From Embiotoca jacksoni (taxonomy: Eukaryota; Chordata; Actinopteri; Embiotocidae): a stretch of DNA of 64,000 nucleotides. The translations under genes and the position numbers were made by a program. Below the pieces are notes generated by a model that was not told the DNA's origin, did not search any database, and saw nothing but the letters and a program-made list of their open reading frames with translations. Location of the stretch: the NCBI GenBank assembly GCA_022577435.1, contig JAKOON010000006.1, positions 6,448,501 through 6,512,500 of the forward strand. Direction: 5' to 3'. Position 1 is the stretch's first letter; the number at the start of each line of letters is the position of its first letter. Below are positions 11,801 to 25,088 of the stretch, piece by piece.

Positions 11801-14800
11801 TCACAGGTGTGTTAATGATGGCTCAGTTCCATTTAGTTTTCCAAAAAGCCCTGACCTGAGTGGAATGCAGCCATCATCAATATCCCATACAATTCAAAAT
11901 GTTTTTCCAGCACTTGAACAAGGTCGTGAACCTTTGCACACTGTCAGCACTGGTTTATTTTATGCCAATGTATTATTTGTCTGAGCTAATGTTATTTTTC
12001 AGCATGTAAATAAACTGTCGATGACGTTGAGTAAAAGGTGCAATATTTCCATCCGACATATTGTGAAGTTTAAACTAATTAAGCCCAGTACTTAAGTAAA
12101 TATAGTAGCTCTTGTATACCTGTCCTGTCCTGAATTTAGCTTCTTGCTGTGAAAACTTTATGAAAATCCTCAGAGCATGGATGATATATCTGTGCACTCA
12201 GCCATGTGCTCATTATGCTTTCTTCAACCCAGTAAGAACCAGTTTTGTTTTGTTTGATCCCCATGGTAATTATCCAAACAGACTGATACAAAAGGATGGC
12301 TCATGTTATTTGTTTGACAAAAGACAGGCTTATTTGATAGTATAGACCAATAGGCTCGGTCTGTTTTCATTATCTGGGTCTTGGCACAAGTGAAAGACTG
12401 TTTCAATAAAGCCATGCGGTCACTTTGTGGTTCAGAAATTGAATCAGTGCTCTGAGTCTCAGGACCGTTGAGAGAGAATCAAACTACAAAAAACTCTGCG
12501 GGGAGGAAATGCCCTCTAAATGGTTCTGAATCGTGAAACTAATGGCTCAAACTGTCACCTACTAATAACAACAACAGCTGCAGGATTCTGAAATAAAAGC
12601 CCACTCCTGGCAACTAATTCTATGAATTTTGAGTTAATGAAAGATTTTCAGACTTGCCACAAAGTGAAATATATATTTTTTTAGTTGACTGGCTTTACCC
12701 TTGGTGGACAGCAGTCTGGGGGGAATCCTGACACTGCCTTGAAGAATTGATGTGATTTAAATGGGTCAGTCTATTATCACCACGATAAAAAAAATTCTGC
12801 TACAAGTCTTGGGAGATTATTATTATTATTTCATTAATTGATAGTGTAATGGTTGTTATGGACTGTATTTTTTTTTTACAATGTCTCTATAGAGATTACT
12901 CAACAGACAACAAGCAAGGAATGTCTGAACCCAAAATACCTTATTGACTGAGCCAATGCGTCATCAAACTTATGGATAATTCATGTTATACTGTGTAAAA
13001 TGGCATGAAATATGAAATATAGGAACAACCACTGAAGGCCTGATGTGTTTAATATTTCTCTTCAGGTTTCCCTTTTAGATGTAAAATGATTTTCTACACT
13101 GTTTTTTAACAAATGGTGTGTCTTGTTCCTGTTACATATTGAGTTTCTGGTGTGATAAGCTTCAGAGTCACCCTTTTTAATGGCTGCAATTTTGCATTAA
13201 GTGTAACTCAATGAGTTATTAATACATCTTTTCATGTAATACATTTCAATGTATTTGATATTTTTGAAAATCTTGACATTCGAAATATGTTTGTGCAGAC
13301 GTTAGCAGTAGTTCTTTGTGTCCACGGTACTTTTTGTAAAGGTGGACATCGGATGGAGACATTTATGGAGCCTCTGTGTGAGGTTGATATAGACATTTCA
13401 AGATCCCTTGCGGTTGTCATCCTAACTGTCTAATCAGGAAATTATTTACACCTGGGATACCAGGTGAATCTAATTAACTAACTGGTAGGACAGGAAACCA
13501 GCTGCACTCTGGTCCCTGAGGATTACAGCAGAAAAACACGGCCTCACTGTATCCAATGTGATGAAGCAGCTTAGTTACGCTGTGAAATCAAAGTCCAGTT
13601 TTTAGCTCTTCATCCATGTTATTTTCCTCGGAGCTCAATACTAAGTTACAATTCTTCTACTTAAAACTATTTTTCAAAGCAAGCACAAGCAGAAGTCTCT
13701 GAGACAACAAATATTAAAATGACTTATGTACTTTTCACACACTTGGTGAAAAGATTTATTCGGCCATAAACAATTAATCAATAAATTACTTATTAATTAG
13801 GATCCTTGCAATGTTTGGTTTTATTTGCTATCGAAGAAATATTTTTCTTACAGTACTTCAACAACAACATTCCTTACAAAAACCAATCTCCCACAGAGCC
13901 TTTTATTGACATATGGACATTATTCATTAGAAAACTGGGCAATTAAAATCAAAACTGTCCGGAAGGATGGATACCATACTTCACAAGAGAGTAAAGAAAT
14001 ATTTGTGGAGGTAAATAATGCTTTAGTTCAACTGAATTCACATGTAGTCTTCCTTTTTTTCCTGGTAAAAATAATGTCACTTTGTTTTTCTATTAATGAA
14101 AAGAAGTAAAGAAGGTTTTGTGGAAATGTTAGAAATGCTCTTTTTTCCCCTCAGTGTTTTGGTTTCTATGTTTGATTGACAGAAGCTGTTGTTTCTGAAC
14201 ACCAGCTGGGAATAAGAGACCGTAGTGTCAGAGCTTGCCGTCCAAGTCAGGGCCAGTTATCGTTTTGTAATCAGTGGTACTGGAGAGCAAGGACCACAAC
14301 AGCATGTCAATGGACTGAAGGGGCATTTGCTGGTAAGTTTATGCTGTTTATGTACTGCAGCTGACTGTTTGACGATGCAGCTGGCCCGACATTAGCAGTT
14401 CACATTTTCCACAAGTGACCAAACATTTTCAGATGTTTGTTTGGTCACTCATGCAGGAGGCTGAGGCTGCTGTATGTCAGTTGTATCCTTCTGATGTGAC
14501 TGATGGTATGGAAACAAATTCTGAAATGGAGTAAAAATCATATTCATAAAACATTAGACACTTTATTGTCATTGTATAATAACTGCAGCAGTAGTTGCTC
14601 TGCATGCTGATTAGTATTTGAACAGTACTCACTTGGGCAAATACAAACTCTAAACCAAACAAAAAAGTTGCCACGGAGTTCTCAGATCAGACTAACACCT
14701 GATCCAGCGGTGCTGCCGTCTTTAGAAACAGATGTTGTTTCCTATCATGGTTTCAATCAAAGGACCTCTCGTTTCTAAAAAAAAAAAAATAAAAAACGTT

Positions 14801-17232
14801 TTTTCTTGTATCCTTCCTCTTTGCATCTTTTCCTTCCGACTTCTCATGTATATTTAGTAGGAGGACATAAAATGCAAAGAAAAGATGAATGCAGTTAACG
14901 GAACTGGGATGTAACCACAGATTGTGTATTGAGAATTACAAAGATTTGTGCTAAAATATGATGTAACTTAGTAAAAATAGTAAACAGTCCTTATTAAGTT
15001 GGGAGAGACTCAATAACATCAGTTACACAGAAATATCTGTGTAAAGTTTTCTAACATTAACTGACATTAGTTACCATAAGCTGCTGGTCATACCAGACAA
15101 AGAAGTTGGTTGTTTTGGAATAGAGCAAGGCTGCAGTTTGTTGCACATGAATCCAACATTTCATTTGTAAAAAAAATAAAAATCTTATGTGCTGTTTCTT
15201 GTTTTTAAAGAAACAGAAAACTGCTGAAATGGGAAACACATAAACATTTAAAATACCCCGGCAATGAAAACCAAGTTTAACCTTGTTGATCCATGTGTTG
15301 CTTTTTATATGCTAGAAGATATATGAACGAAATAAACAGCCAACATCGTGGCTGAGCATTTCCACTGCAGAACTCGTAGAGCAATGGTCTCAAAAACAGG
15401 GATTCAGACTGCCAGGGAACCAATCTGAGTCAAACTGCTGGGCGGCGCTTTCCGTCATCGAGCTACCAGCTGGAGCTGCAGGCGAGCAGCGTAGGGGTGG
15501 GTGGAGATAGACGTGGGGACTATTTGCACATTCATAGATCTGCTCAAACTGATTGAAGGCAAAGGTGTAGAGTTACATCTAAGCCACTTTATGGCATAAA
15601 GGGATTTTTCTCTCGCAAAAAACTCCTAAATGTGTAATTTTGATGAAGAGGTGTTGTTTTTTTGTTTTTTTTGACTGGAATTGTTGCCAGGAGAGCAACT
15701 TGGAAAAAAAAAGTAGTTTGTGTGTGCTTCTTGCATAGTTGATATTGTGCGTGAATGCATACAACATCAAATATAATGATAATATGTTATCTGAATAATT
15801 TATATAATAAAACACCCTTAATCAGAATATTTGAAAGTGTCACAACCATAAAATGTTTCATGTCTCTAATTCCTGTGTGTCCAGCAAGGGTTTATACAAA
15901 ATCTTGGCAGAAACTTAGTTTAGATTTGCAGGCCTCGGTCCGACAACAAGTAGGTGTTCTAAAAACTGGCGAAAATCCAGAATTCAATTGAAATGATGAT
16001 TCACTTGAACACCAACCACACACATATCTGTACTTGATCTTTCAGGAAAGAAAGCAGAGGCAAACCCAGCATTAAGAGCATAGAGAGGAACGTTGAGTCT
16101 AAACACACATTTGTATATGGAGACTAACACTCATACACCCCTGCACCTGCAGCGAGGGCCATTAATCAGTCTGCTAAAACATCATGAACGTCCCCAACTC
16201 CAAAGACAAAGATCAATTCCTCAAGGACTCATAGGAGAGAACACAGGCGCCTGGGTTTGTGCAACACACGCTGACACATTACTCACACATTCACACCTGC
16301 TCACCTCAGAAGGACCCATCAATCATGAACACATGCTTTAACCTCAGAGGAAGACTTGGAATCCATCGGCCACTGCCAGACAGATAAATACTTACATTTC
16401 ATTTTGATTTGCTGGATGATCTCGATGAGCTCCATCTCTGTAGGCATGTAGCCCATGGTCCTCATGCAGTCTGCGATGTCTTTGTAATGGATGAAACCAT
16501 CTGCATCATAGTCAAATTCCTTAAAGGCCTCCTGCAGCTCTGACAGACACACAAACAAATTACTTTAACTGTAACAAACCGTAAAGTAGGGTAAAGTGTT
16601 TTCCCCAAGAGTGAAACACACACTCACAAATATACACGGCGTGTGCAGAAACTGACAGTTGCAAGTTTTAACTAGCCTGTAAGTTGTTGACTGCAGCAAA
16701 CACAACTGCAGCCAGAAACAGAAAGTTATGTTGGTCAAAATGATTTTGTAGCTCTTAGTCATTGGCAGACAACATTTCAAGGCGATCTGAGAAACGTCCA
16801 ATCTCTTACATGAATCACGACAAGGAGCAAGCTTAACGGGAGAATATATCAATGCGATTGATAAAGCTCTGCATTGACTCGTGATTTATCATGTGCCAGC
16901 ATCGTAATTACTCCATCAACAACATCTTACCATCCAGCTCCTCCGGCATCAGCTCTCTCTCCTGCAGCACAGAGAACAGAGAGACGGTGGAAAAAATGAC
17001 AACAGTATCGGAACACAGGGTGTAAAATCAGGTTGGCTTTAAATCAGGGAATTCTCCGGAAGAATATCCCAGTGATAATCTGTTTCTGACTACCAAATTA
17101 AGACAACATGCATATCATGTCAACACCGCTGCATGCTGACAGTAAACTCTAATGGGATTTCACCCGGCGACATGTCTATCTAATTTGCAAAACCACACAA
17201 TACCACACATTCCAACAGATTTATATGCACAT

Positions 17233-17315
<83 letters not shown>

Positions 17316-20300
17316 GTCAGACCTACACTAACCATAACTACTGTTACCAGCATAACTTAAACCCAATCTTTATGATAAAGTCTAGTGATCTTATGGGGAC
17401 TTACTTTTTGTCAACATAAGGGAGGCGGGTTCCCACAATGTGACTGGATATACAGAATTATATCCCCACAACATGGGTAACGCATGTACACGCACAGATG
17501 CACACTCTACATCTGCAGCATCCTAAGGGAGATGCAGCATAAGATCAGTCTGTGCGCATACCAGTACACACCCACGCACAACCATATGACAGTGAGGAGC
17601 ACAAACCTTGTCACAAAAGAAACTGAGATAAATAAACCACGACACAGATATTCAGATACACTTGCCTACCTAGATACAAGACATGTAATTTGCATACACA
17701 CGTGTGTGAAATATTCAGTATTCTCTGGCTTGTGTTGACATTTTGCTCAGGGTGATCTTTCCCTCCCTTCCTCCCTCTTTTTTCCTTTACTCGTGTATTT
17801 GCAAAGAAGAGAGGCAAAGCTTGGGGCTACGAACAAAATCTCCATAGAGTCATTAAGTGTAATGGATGACAGTAAAATTTAGGGTTGCTGAGGGCTTACA
17901 AAAGCAAGATGTTGATATGTCTGGCCACAGACTGACTTTATAAAAACACATTATATTCTTCATCTACATTATTATTTGGCAATCAGTTGCCGTATGTTAC
18001 TAATATTTATCCTTAGGCAAGAAACATTGTTTTAAAAGGATGGGTCTAGGGACTGGGGAGCTTTGCATGGATCTCTCAAACACTATGTTAGCCATTAAGG
18101 GGCTCATTTAGCAGTTTTGTTAAAATAAAACATTACAAAACAATCATGGCACATCACATGTCCCAGTAAACAAAATGCTGCTCTAATTAATGTTTGTAAA
18201 CGTGCTGATTACAATTTGCATACGTAAAAGCTGGATATTGAAAGATCACACTGAAATTAAATTAATCATCCTATACAAGCACTTTGTCTTTAGAAATAAG
18301 CTTGTGTATAATTTTTAAATCATGCTCGTGCCCACAGCATCTTCACTCAAGGGCTTGCTAACAATGTTCAACTCTTCAACTGAATGATCCATCCACAAAG
18401 GAAGCAAGAAACATGCTTACTCAGTTGTCATATTATAGAGCAATTGAGCCTGACATATGGAGATGGCACCAAGATGCTGCAAGCCTGAGGACATCTATAA
18501 GTTCAAAGAAACAGGACTGACACAGACCCTTATAAAACCTCCGATTACTGCGAGCACGGATGTGCACAAATTTGCTGCGGACTTGATTTTCCTTGCTTTG
18601 ATGCTGTACGGAAAAACACTTAGGCTTAATAGAATTGAAAAACTGAGATAAAGAGACACCAGTAGACTTTGAAGTGGCAAATCATCCGTACAGTTGCTTT
18701 TTCTAGGTTATTTTATTCTGTCAGGCTCTCTGAGGGATTTTTTTACAACTTCATTACATTTACTGGATGCCAATAGCAATTATTGTCATAATGTTTTACA
18801 TGAAAAACCTCCTAAAGCAAGCTGCATTGTTGTGCATGTCATATGGAAGAGATGGACAACCTTGAATTAATTGCTTTCAGTTTCAAAGTACTCTACCTTT
18901 TGATACTTGAATTTCTTTAATGCCTACGCAAACCTTTCTTCTATGATTTTGCACTTTCTGACGGACCTTTGCCTTTCATCAAGTGTCTATTTTCATCATC
19001 TTATTGCTACTTTCATTAAGGGAAATCAATTTTTTCACTTATAGTTTTTCTTTTTCCTGCTGGTATGGTGAGAGATAAAAAGGCAAATCAGATCTGGAAC
19101 CGGAATTCAAAGAGAAGAGCAAAATGTTTCTTCTAATAGATGTTGGCCTTCAGAGTGGCTAATACACAAGTCATACAAGGTCATCCTGTTCAATCCACAA
19201 TAGCATTAGGAAAAGGAGAGGCACCCACGGTTTATTTGGAAGCTGCACTGTATGGCAGACGTTCAAATGATTATTCACTGTATAATATTGCCAATAGAGT
19301 TGAAACTCAGATCCAAGCCAAGACACAATTGCATCAAGAGTTATGTTTTAATGTGTACTCTGTCTGAAATACTAAAAGACTCATGATTTATATGAACCTT
19401 TTAGGTTTTATTATGATTTTTGTTGTGGCATAAAACCCAACCGCACCGCTGTTTACCCTGCACAGGATCCTCCAGCCTTTCGAGGGCATATTTACATAGC
19501 AAGGTCAACACATTAATTGGATTTTTTTTTTTTTTTTTTTCATCCAGAAAGGATTAGACAGCATGCCATGCAGACTCTCAATTCATTTGTCAGAATGAGC
19601 CCATTAACAGTTAATTTAATTCTGCCTGCCTTCACATGGTCTGTTGAGCAGCCCACTGCTTTGTAAGCATCACGCATGTACACGAGAGAGGTACGTTGAT
19701 ACGACAATTTTGATCATTAGCCTGAAAAGGCACTTATAAACCACAGTACAAGAACAGTATGCACAGAGTAAGTACCCATTGATGAGAACAGTTCATTTCA
19801 CTTGAACTTGAGCTGCCTTCGTCTGGATCTATCAGACATGTGAATGTATGTTGTTTTTATTCTGCTATTTCTCCCTCTCAACCTCTTCTTCAGTTGGATT
19901 GATAGGGGCTGACATTGAACCTTGGCAAAGGGGGTTTTAATACTTGTGTTGAGATTACAAAGGCTGCAGGGTCTCTCAGTGTCCAGGCATCAACTTAAAC
20001 AGTGTCTTCAACATGGCTCTTAGTAAATTCAAGCTACAGACTGTCACAGTAAAACAAAGCAGAGCAGTCATGGCAGGTGAGGTAATAAGTCAGGGAAGGA
20101 TGTGAAAGTGTCCAGTAGCCCAAGGTCACAGTGAAATGGTATTAATTTCCCATAAATTGCTTTAAAACAATGAAACAGTCCCATCAGCTATTAAGTAATC
20201 TGGTTAAGAAACATCATTAAATGTTCATAGGCACACAACTCCCCTTGGTGTAAATTTCACTGTTATCTTTTAGAGTAAATCCTTCTCCTGTGATGAAAGC

Positions 20301-21768
20301 ATTTATGCAGAAGCCTTTTGCTCTGCTTTGTAATAAGATCTCACGAGGGTCATGGTTACATGGTTCTTTTCAAAATTGATAATAATTGCCCTTAAAATGC
20401 CTTTAAACATAACATACTTTCAAGGAACATAATAAAGACAAAAACAAAATATAACAAAGATATAGGGGACTAAAAATGTATAAGTTGGGACAAGGTCTGA
20501 GGCCTTCCTCCCTCATAATTCAAACATTATGACAACATGTCCTCCAAATTCGATGACAAAATACATCCAATTTTCCCTCTAGAATGATACATGGAAGTAT
20601 TTCTGATCTGACAAGACATAATTTCTCAGTAGCTTCTAAAAGAAATAGGTCCAGGAAAAGGTCATGGTTTGGGTTAAAAAAAAAAAAATTGTTTCTGTGG
20701 TTCAAGAAGCAACTAATATGTTACAGGTTATTTAGTCTTTGATAACATGTTTGCAAAAAAAAACATGGTAAAGTTAGCGTGTGATCATGGTCATGATTGT
20801 TTGTTATGTTATGGGAGGGTCAGGATTAGGTTAGGGAGCAATTGTCCAACTCAGACACCTAATTTGACCCATGCATGTGCTTGACAGCATTAATGGTTAA
20901 GGTTAGGATAAGGATATCAGTGTAAGCCAATCAAAGGCAGAGTAAGGTGAGTTCGTCATCTTAAAATAATATGCGTGGATATCATCAGGCTTTTGGCTGA
21001 GGTGAAGTCGTGATAAGCCTTAAGCAAACTTGAAAACTTTTTTGGCCCACGCACCGACTGTGCAATTTTAATTCAATTGATTTATCATCATCCTGAATCC
21101 AGTTGCCAGTTCTCCTTAATACATTCATGGCATCCGTGGTTTATCATTTTGGAGCACTTACTGAAAAGACTCATTTGGACCAGTCAGGCACTTTTTAATA
21201 TTTGTATTTTCTTGATAAAAATGAAATGTTAAGGCTGTTTTTCAAATTCTGACTACAAAACCCGAATGGATACTGAACAACCCTGAGTAAGAAATCATTT
21301 TTAAATATGCTAACAGCTCAGGACATAATTCCGTCTTTTGTAAGTCTTAAGTCTTTTGTAAAATAAGAAGTTTTAGTTTTTCAATTTAAACAGTACATAG
21401 AATAAGTCCTTGTAATTATCCTCCATTTCCCATTACTTTCTGTTTCTTCACTGATCCTGGTTCCAGGGCTGAATATACACTATAATAAATCATGCTATAT
21501 ATATTACAGTACAGTACATGGTGCTCCGTGTATACATCAGCAAATGTTTTTAATAGAAATGGGTAAGATGGGCTGCATTGTTTGTTGGCTCACTTCCAGC
21601 TGTAATTTTCCCAGATATTCTGTGATGCCCTGCACAGATCTGGGATCATGGTATCAATCATAAACAGAGCCAATACTTAACTTGAGCCAAGCGGAGCATT
21701 AATGGAAGTCAGCCCAGTGTCCCGGCAGCAAATCATTTGTGAAATTATTGGAGTGACTTCCATTAAAG

Positions 21769-21816
<48 letters not shown>

Positions 21817-22359
21817 GCTTAGAAGATGAGGTAGTGTCCACAGTCCTGATTTTATGTTTGAATGCATACAGCCTGGAAATGACATTGACTCTGTAGTTAT
21901 TGGACCTATTCCACAACAGTAATTACTGGATAGTATCGGAAACCGAGCCTTCATTTTGGGATACTTCACTGCAAACAGCTGCAACCAGAGTTTGTATTTT
22001 CAATCGATAGTTACTTCCTAATCAGCTCAACAAATGGTTCAATTTCCCTGCTCAATTCTGTGCAACTTTAAAGCCTCATGTTGTTTCCTTCAGCTGTGAC
22101 TCATTGTGTAAACCTCTATTTTATCAACCCTTCCCTGCCACCCTCTTCCAACTTTTCATCTTTAACATGCTCATGGACAATGTACAAAATTGAATACAGT
22201 TAAGACATTGTTGAATATATAATCACATAATAGGCAGTCGTTCCTAACCTTTTAACAAGTGAAAATAAAAATAGTCTGATTATTAAAAGCTCCTTATATT
22301 TTGATTAACTGCTTAATGCCAACAATTACAAATACAGCTCAAAGCATGTCCCCACACAC

Positions 22360-22427
<68 letters not shown>

Positions 22428-25002
22428 GACACATAACAAAACATTGTTAGTATGAGAAAAAAATATAGCCATATAGACCATTAAACGTTTGAATAAAACA
22501 ATCATCAGAATGCAATTGGTCCCTCCGAATTAAAAGACAAACTATGTGGTTTGATTGTGTTTTTTTCAACAAAAAAAAAAATGTCTAACCTTTATTAGCA
22601 GGACACCATCATTTTCCTACACCTTCCAAAAATTCTTAGAAACCACTGTTTATTCCACCATATGACCACGCTAATGTCATAGTTTAGCTGGAAGAATGGC
22701 CTCTGGGTCACAGGAGGATTAGTCATCTAAGCAGCTAACAGCTCAGCTGTTGAGATGACCAGCCGGGACAAATCAGTAAACTAAATGACCAGAGACAGTC
22801 GGGTCTATATCAAGGCTACAAACAGTAAAAAGACACACAATTTAAATGTTGAATATATTTTAATGTATATTACGTATTATTATCCAATCTGTGATGTACA
22901 TTAAAAATACAACTTAACACTGAACACAATGCCTCTGATCATTTAAGTTTAGATTTATGGATTTTTATTTAAATGTGAGAATTTATGTGCATATAAGGAA
23001 ACCAAAAAACACACAGGTTTTACTTTCAGGCAAACTGGAAGCAACAAATATTATATGTCAACTCTGAGAGCAAAGTTCATCAGACATTACAATGAGCAGC
23101 TGGTGAGCTCAAGGCCTGGGCTGTGAGCTCTTTTCTCTTCACAACGAAGAAACATATTTAAAAATATATTGGCCACATATTCAATGTTTAAATGGTAACT
23201 TTCTGACCTGAAAAAAATTAAAACAATAAATTTAAGGAAACCCTTATAAAAAACATTATAAATCACAATAGGGGTTGCTTATTGAAATTGAGCCCGCGTC
23301 TGGTAGCATTTTCCTTTTCGCCTTTTTTTTTTTTTCGTTTTTTATATGTGTCTGTATTTGCTGTATTTCTAAATTTGAAGTTAATTTCTCTCACTGTGTC
23401 TTTTGTCTTAAACAGCCACTGTATGTTTGGGTTTAAATTACTATTTCTTTAATGTTAGAGAACCTCATCTCGACTAATAGCAGTCTCCTTGTAGACTATT
23501 ATGTGCATTATACCACCTGGACCTCTTCTCTGTCTTGACATACTAATTCAGATGCTTTTCTTGATTGGATAGTCTCTCTGGAAGTTGTCGTGAAGCAGTT
23601 TGGTGAACATCGGATGATGACATACATTGACATAAGTCTGTGACGTCATCAGAATAATTAATACAACTTAACAATCAGCAGGTACACCTGCTATTTATTA
23701 GCTGTTTTTTCCTGACACCTTTACCTGCTCCTGATGATGTTTTTTTTTTTTAAATATTATTTTATTAAAACTGCACCTCTGTCTTTTCCCTCTTAATGTC
23801 CAACAAGTGTGTCATGGCTGTATCAGCATGCATGCCTTCTTGTGTGTGCGTACATGTAAGTGGTGCTGTGCTGTTGAACTGACCTGTCCAAAAAGTTTAT
23901 TGAGGTAGGAGATGTAGGCAGCAGCCACCGCTGAGCTGTTGCTGAGGCTCCTTTTACTGCGCAGACCATCGTCCACCTCAACAGAGCCCTTCCCTTTGGG
24001 CGTTGGGGACTTTGAGCTGTGGAGCGTGCATTTCCATGCCGATTATTGAGAGCAGTCATCAACATCAAAGCCAAGCCTATAATTTCCATTACTAACTTAG
24101 TTTAACAAACAAACCTAAGTGTCTTTTACATAAGATTCTGAAAAAGGTGCTCATGAAGCCTTCCTTGAAGTGATTGCTCAGCTTCAGTCCAATCAGCTGC
24201 CATCAGTGGTTACATCAGTCACCAGAACATGAAAGAACGGCAGTGTTACTTTGGACAATTGGTTGAAATTCTGAAGGCTTGTTTTTCAGCTGTTGTAGCG
24301 TTCGATGACACTAATTGGGTGCACAGCTCTACACAGCCCACTCCCCTTGTCTTAATCAATGTTGGTTAGAAAACAGAGACGGATAATAACCAGAATTTCT
24401 TGGAAAGGCTGAGCTGAAGGGCCTTGTTTTTGAATCTCCCTGGAGTGGGTAATCTTCCAGCTGCTGCACCCCTCCCTGGTCGTGGAGACATGCTAGGAGA
24501 GTAAGAAGAGTTTATCAAACAAAGCGTTCTGTAATTCATATGAATATTTTTACATTTATTCTACCAAACAACTAACAATCAACAACATTGAACTTAGGAG
24601 GATGAAATAAAGATATGCCATCTGATTAAGGGAGTGAAGATGGACTGTTAAAAGACAGCAGTAGCAACAGGAGACAATTGTTGAATTTTTAAAAGTTTCA
24701 CGGACTATCCCCAAAAATATTCAAATGCTGTAAACACATTGCAAACATAATGAGTTTCTCTACCTGTTACTGAATTCACTTGCTACTGCATAAGAAATAA
24801 TAGTAATAATTGGAATTCTAAAATATTTTGCAGCTTCTATATGTTTAAAGGCTTCAAGTTTACATGTACACTTGGCAGAGGTTTTCGTTAAACTGTAAAT
24901 TTGACTCTTTAATTGTATTCAATCCTAATTAATTTTCTACACTGACCTGGCAGCAGAGGATGGTCTGCTTTCTGGTCCTCCCTTTGCGCTCTTCACAGAC
25001 AT
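5789..25002 (-). CDS. cabp4: Calcium-binding protein 4-like (EF-hand, CaBP family), complete seven-exon gene
   Basis: Exons on the minus strand are 24947-25002, 23884-24016, 16931-16961, 16396-16539, 10434-10543, 8909-9056 and 5789-5817. All splice phases agree and give 216 residues from ATG 25002 to TGA 5789. The N-terminus (1-70) is Ser/Lys-rich with no Gly2 myristoylation site. EF1 loop is residues 83-94 (DYDADGFIHYKD). EF2 is degenerate, around 118-130 (MKWGGHVDFDD). EF3 is 160-171 (DCDGDGKITFDE) and EF4 is 197-208 (DLNKDGNIDFDE). One inactive and three active EF-hands, plus CMRTMGYMPTEMEL, are diagnostic of the neuronal CaBP family. The C-terminus FDEFVMMLSAR matches CaBP4 rather than the FEEFVRMMSR of CaBP1, CaBP2 and CaBP5. 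CaBP4 binds the Cav1.4 channel at photoreceptor ribbon synapses and tunes its activation. A related CaBP2-like paralogue is less likely. Confidence 0.9.
6796..6819 (+). repeat. (GT)12 microsatellite
   Basis: A short pure GT tract in the last cabp4 intron. Confidence 0.9.
7325..7770 (+). repeat. dispersed teleost repeat, copy A
   Basis: Blocks such as GACCTCTAGTGGCCATAGTA, ATTATGACAGGAGCAAAGGA and CAGACATATTTAACC recur in the same order at 33960-34290. It lies in the last cabp4 intron. Confidence 0.55.
8909..9056 (-). CDS. cabp4: cabp4 exon 6: EF-hands 3 and 4
   Basis: The acceptor is CGTTGCAG and the donor GATG|GTGAGC. The exon encodes FDCDGDGKITFDELKEG, LLGEKLKKGELEEIL and DIDLNKDGNIDFD. 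Both loops carry canonical ligands; the last Glu of EF4 is completed by the final exon. Confidence 0.93.
10434..10543 (-). CDS. cabp4: cabp4 exon 5: degenerate EF-hand 2 and linker
   Basis: The acceptor is GTTCTGCAG and the donor AAACAG|GTAAGA. The exon encodes GGHVDFDDFCTLMGPRML and ETAHMVGLKELRCAFKQ. The EF2 loop lacks the calcium ligands, a family hallmark. Confidence 0.93.
10544..16395 (-). other. cabp4 intron 4
   Basis: This 5.9-kb AT-rich intron has short open frames (for example 11501-11761, 13825-14109 and 14176-14364) with no recognisable domain or splice context. I see no gene in it. Confidence 0.6.
16396..16539 (-). CDS. cabp4: cabp4 exon 4: EF-hand 1
   Basis: The acceptor is TCTGTCAG and the donor ATGAAAT|GTAAGT. 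The exon encodes LQEAFKEFDYDADGFIHYKD then CMRTMGYMPTEMELIEIIQ. The loop has D-x-D-x-D-G-x-I and ends in Asp, as is usual for EF1 of CaBPs. Confidence 0.93.
16931..16961 (-). CDS. cabp4: cabp4 exon 3: 31-nt microexon
   Basis: This very short exon lies between GTGCTGCAG and GGATG|GTAAGATG. It encodes ERELMPEELD, matching the [ED]RELxPEE motif before EF1 in CaBPs, and ends with one base of a split Glu codon. It was found by requiring phase continuity with the exons on both sides. Confidence 0.9.
17234..17311 (+). repeat. (CA)n microsatellite, about 39 units
   Basis: A pure CA tract about 270 bases upstream of the cabp4 31-nt exon in transcript order, within intron 2. Confidence 0.95.
21773..21813 (+). 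repeat. poly(T) 41
   Basis: An uninterrupted T run, poly(A) on the cabp4 transcript strand. It may be the tail of an old retroelement, but no body was recognised beside it. Confidence 0.9.
22363..22425 (+). repeat. (CA)n microsatellite
   Basis: About 31 CA units in cabp4 intron 2. Confidence 0.95.
23884..24016 (-). CDS. cabp4: cabp4 exon 2: N-terminal Ser/Lys region
   Basis: The exon lies between CTCCACAG and GGACAG|GTCAGT on the minus strand. It encodes SKSPTPKGKGSVEVDD, GLRSKRSLSNSS and AYISYLNKLFGQ. The LNKLFGQ ending corresponds to the L-N-x-x-F-G-[QK] just before the first EF-hand in CaBPs. The RSKRSLS stretch is a basic-serine site (residues 38-44). Confidence 0.85.
24947..25002 (-). 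CDS. cabp4: cabp4 coding exon 1 (start codon)
   Basis: ATG at 25002-25000 begins MSVKSAKGGPESRPSSAA, and the donor is GCCAG|GTCAGT. The phase (2 bases of Ser left over) matches the next exon. TTTTAGCAG lies just before the ATG, so the 5' UTR may be split by an intron or may continue straight upstream. Confidence 0.72.
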
Positions 25003-25088
25003 CCTGCTAAAAGACAAATGCAAATGTCAAATTATACATTTCATAATGTGAGTAAAAAGAAAATTCACTAGCTAGGACCCCGCCTCGG

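Larger units (their letters stand above)
16962..23883 (-). other. cabp4 intron 2
   Basis: This 6.9-kb intron carries (CA)n tracts at 17234-17311 and 22363-22425, a 41-base poly(T) at 21773-21813 and otherwise AT-rich unique-looking sequence. No exon was recognised between the FGQ and ERELMPEE exons. Confidence 0.6.

Noticed and set aside
13825..14364. Two neighbouring + strand frames in cabp4 intron 4 that could be exons
   Set aside because: No convincing splice-site pairing and no recognisable protein similarity.
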